Source of the DNA: Bolinopsis microptera
Lineage: Eukaryota; Ctenophora; Tentaculata; Lobata; Bolinopsidae
Reading direction: 5' to 3'
DNA: 64,000 bases
NCBI RefSeq assembly: GCF_026151205.1
Contig: NC_087083.1
Span: 7,852,460-7,916,459, forward strand
Of this stretch, positions 62,138-64,000 are shown one piece after another. The notes under the pieces are model-generated. The model had not been told where the DNA came from and did not search any database. It saw only the letters and a program-made list of their open reading frames with translations. Each line of letters opens with the position of its first letter. Position 1 is the stretch's first letter. The translations under genes were made by a program, and so were the position numbers.

Positions 62138-64000
62138 TCACTGACGAGTGTTTGCTAGGGGAGCTTGGTAATTTAATATCGGTACAGGTATTAAACCCCC
62201 GAAACCGATAGCCAAGTCATTTGCTGATGATGTCCACTTAGACATTTTTCTTCTTTTTTTGTAATCCTTTATTTCTCCTGATTTACCCAGGACCTGGATT
62301 ACGGAATGGGTTTATTTCTTGGTACTGGCGCCTTTTTTGTTAATTTCTCCCCTATATAAATATTATACAATATATTTTAATATGTTTTTTGAGATTACCC
62401 GATGATTTTACACTTTTTTTTGAGTGTGGAGTCTATGTTGATTTAGTTCGATAGTTCAGTTTTGTATTTACTCGTTTAACTATATGCTATGTGAACATTT
62501 TTCCCGGAAATTGATGAAATATTTCGCAAATTCTGTAGAACCAGAATTCTGCTCATTATAATTATAATGTTTGAATCTCTGTGTTTATGAACATAATAGC
62601 CTGGGGTCCCCCAGGTAATACACTTGTACCCTATTATAGTATATTTATACACCAGACCTTTTCCATTTCCATCAGTTATTATACTGCAGTGTTTCAATTA
62701 TCAAGCAGTTTGTTTGACCAAATTTGATTGGTTCTCGATTCTTGAAGTATAGTGTATACTGGAACAAACTTAAATCGTTCATGTAACGGCTTAAGTTGCC
62801 GACGTTATTTAAATTGTTTGCAAAATGCCTTGAAAGTGGTTAACCCGATCTTTGCCCGATTAGATAAACGATGCTAGATTCAAGTCTGCAACATTGAAGA
62901 ATGCATTAAATTTTGAGTGCCTCTATGGCTAATGTTGATTAATTTTAAAGTTTATCAAAAATTTCTGCATCTAATCTTGGAGCATCGTATATTTTGTAGA
63001 GCTCCGTGCCCGAGCCGCTCTTATCTGGACGCCTGTCTCTTACCTGGTTTTACATGTACAGCAGAGTTTATGGTCTATAATTGCACATAGATTTTATTTG
63101 CTACACGTTGTAAGCCTCTCTCGTGCACGAAAAGGGTTACAACGTGTATCACTATCAAGCTTTTATCGATAACATTAAATTTCCAGCTTACAATAATTAT
63201 ATTCCTAAAATATGCCACGTTACTATCATGTCTTATATTGTGGAATGATATCTTTCGTTTTGTGGAATTGGAGTTTTAAGTTTTAACTGCTATATTTTAC
63301 GGTTAAAATATTTCTCTCCAAAATTTTACTGTTTTTGTAATGTAGTACGCGCTGTGCGCCACAGCCAGAATTTCAAAGGTTTCATAAATTTCAATAATAT
63401 AGTACTAGTAGCGTACAGTTTGCCAAAGATTTTTGAGCATTGTGCTCGTGCAAAACGCCTAAAAGTAATGTGGCAATAAATAAATTTGTGAACTATGCTT
63501 ACACTTACAGTAATTGATCTCGAAGAGGGTGCAAGGAGAGAGAACCTGGAAAAATTTTAAGGTATGAATTCTAGCAATGAGAAATGTAAATTTGGACTAC
63601 ATGGGGTGACTATTGTGCGGACAGTCTGCAGATGGTCTAACTGCACTGTAATAATATCTTTAAAACTAACAAAAATTAATTATTTCTAGGGGCCAAATGA
63701 GGCAAAAAAGTAACTAAAGATCCCTCAGTAAAACTAAGGATACTTTAGTAAAACTAAATGAGTTTGGCCGACATGAGTGTTTAACTCTTGCAGTTTCACT
63801 ATTCCTTAATTCCTACTGAATGTTATCTATTTTTTTGAATTAACCATCCTTAGACCTAAATAGTCGTTTAATGATTCCTCACATATATCCATTTGCATAC
63901 AAATACTAAAATAAGGATCGTTATATAATTAGACTGGAAAACGAAATTTATTTTTAGATGATGATTTATTTTTTATGCGAATGAGTTACTGTTATAACTA
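62138..64000. other. AT-rich region without recognised genes
   Basis: Only small features: ttctgtagaaccagaattct near 62534 (see 40116) and an 11-bp-arm hairpin acacgttgtaa/ttacaacgtgt at 63103-63148. Confidence 0.4.

Overview
This 64 kb window is nuclear DNA from an invertebrate animal. It is AT-rich and full of minisatellites and transposons. It contains spliced genes with GT-AG introns, an extracellular protein built of scavenger-receptor (SRCR) domains, a CR1-like LINE, a Ty3-type LTR element and several TIR elements. A single-exon gene at 21.5-24.0 kb resembles the EFF-1/AFF-1 (FF) class of cell-cell fusogens. As I recall, that family is known from nematodes, a few arthropods, ctenophores, amphioxus and some protists. 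The mixture makes a ctenophore a reasonable guess, but nothing here fixes the phylum.

Layout. 1-8.3 kb: minisatellites and a 2.1 kb TIR element packed with one repeated motif. 8.3-8.7 kb: last exon of a small two-helix membrane protein. 9.1-11.3 kb: a TIR element swollen by about 70 copies of a 28-bp G-rich repeat. 14.5 kb: a hAT-type MITE with a perfect 8-bp target duplication. 15.4-19.9 kb: scattered exons of two or more plus-strand genes, unrecognised, with a TIR element between them. 21.5-24.0 kb (minus): the candidate fusogen, with a uORF and a splice-acceptor-like site just before its start. 26.5-33.8 kb (minus): a complete secreted protein gene, rebuilt from ten exons plus a terminal exon, with a signal peptide and six SRCR domains (about 681 aa). 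It contains a recent 2.2 kb tandem duplication and huge CT microsatellites. 34-38 kb: tandem duplications and minisatellites. 40.2-62.1 kb: an old reverse transcriptase gene split by a 21.1 kb element with 1.1 kb inverted ends and a perfect 8-bp target duplication. That element contains a small MITE, a decayed transposon protein, a palindromic element around a TCAGGG-repeat MITE, a LINE tail, a perfect 65-nt hairpin and an intact Ty3-type retrotransposon with identical 105-bp LTRs.

The fusogen and the SRCR gene lie in the same orientation about 2.5 kb apart. Both products would act at or outside the cell surface, but no direct functional link can be seen. Most unspliced ORFs in the window are chance or repeat-derived. 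Several real exons are shorter than 60 codons or lack a start codon, and were found by reading splice sites and codon patterns by eye, so exon edges are predictions.
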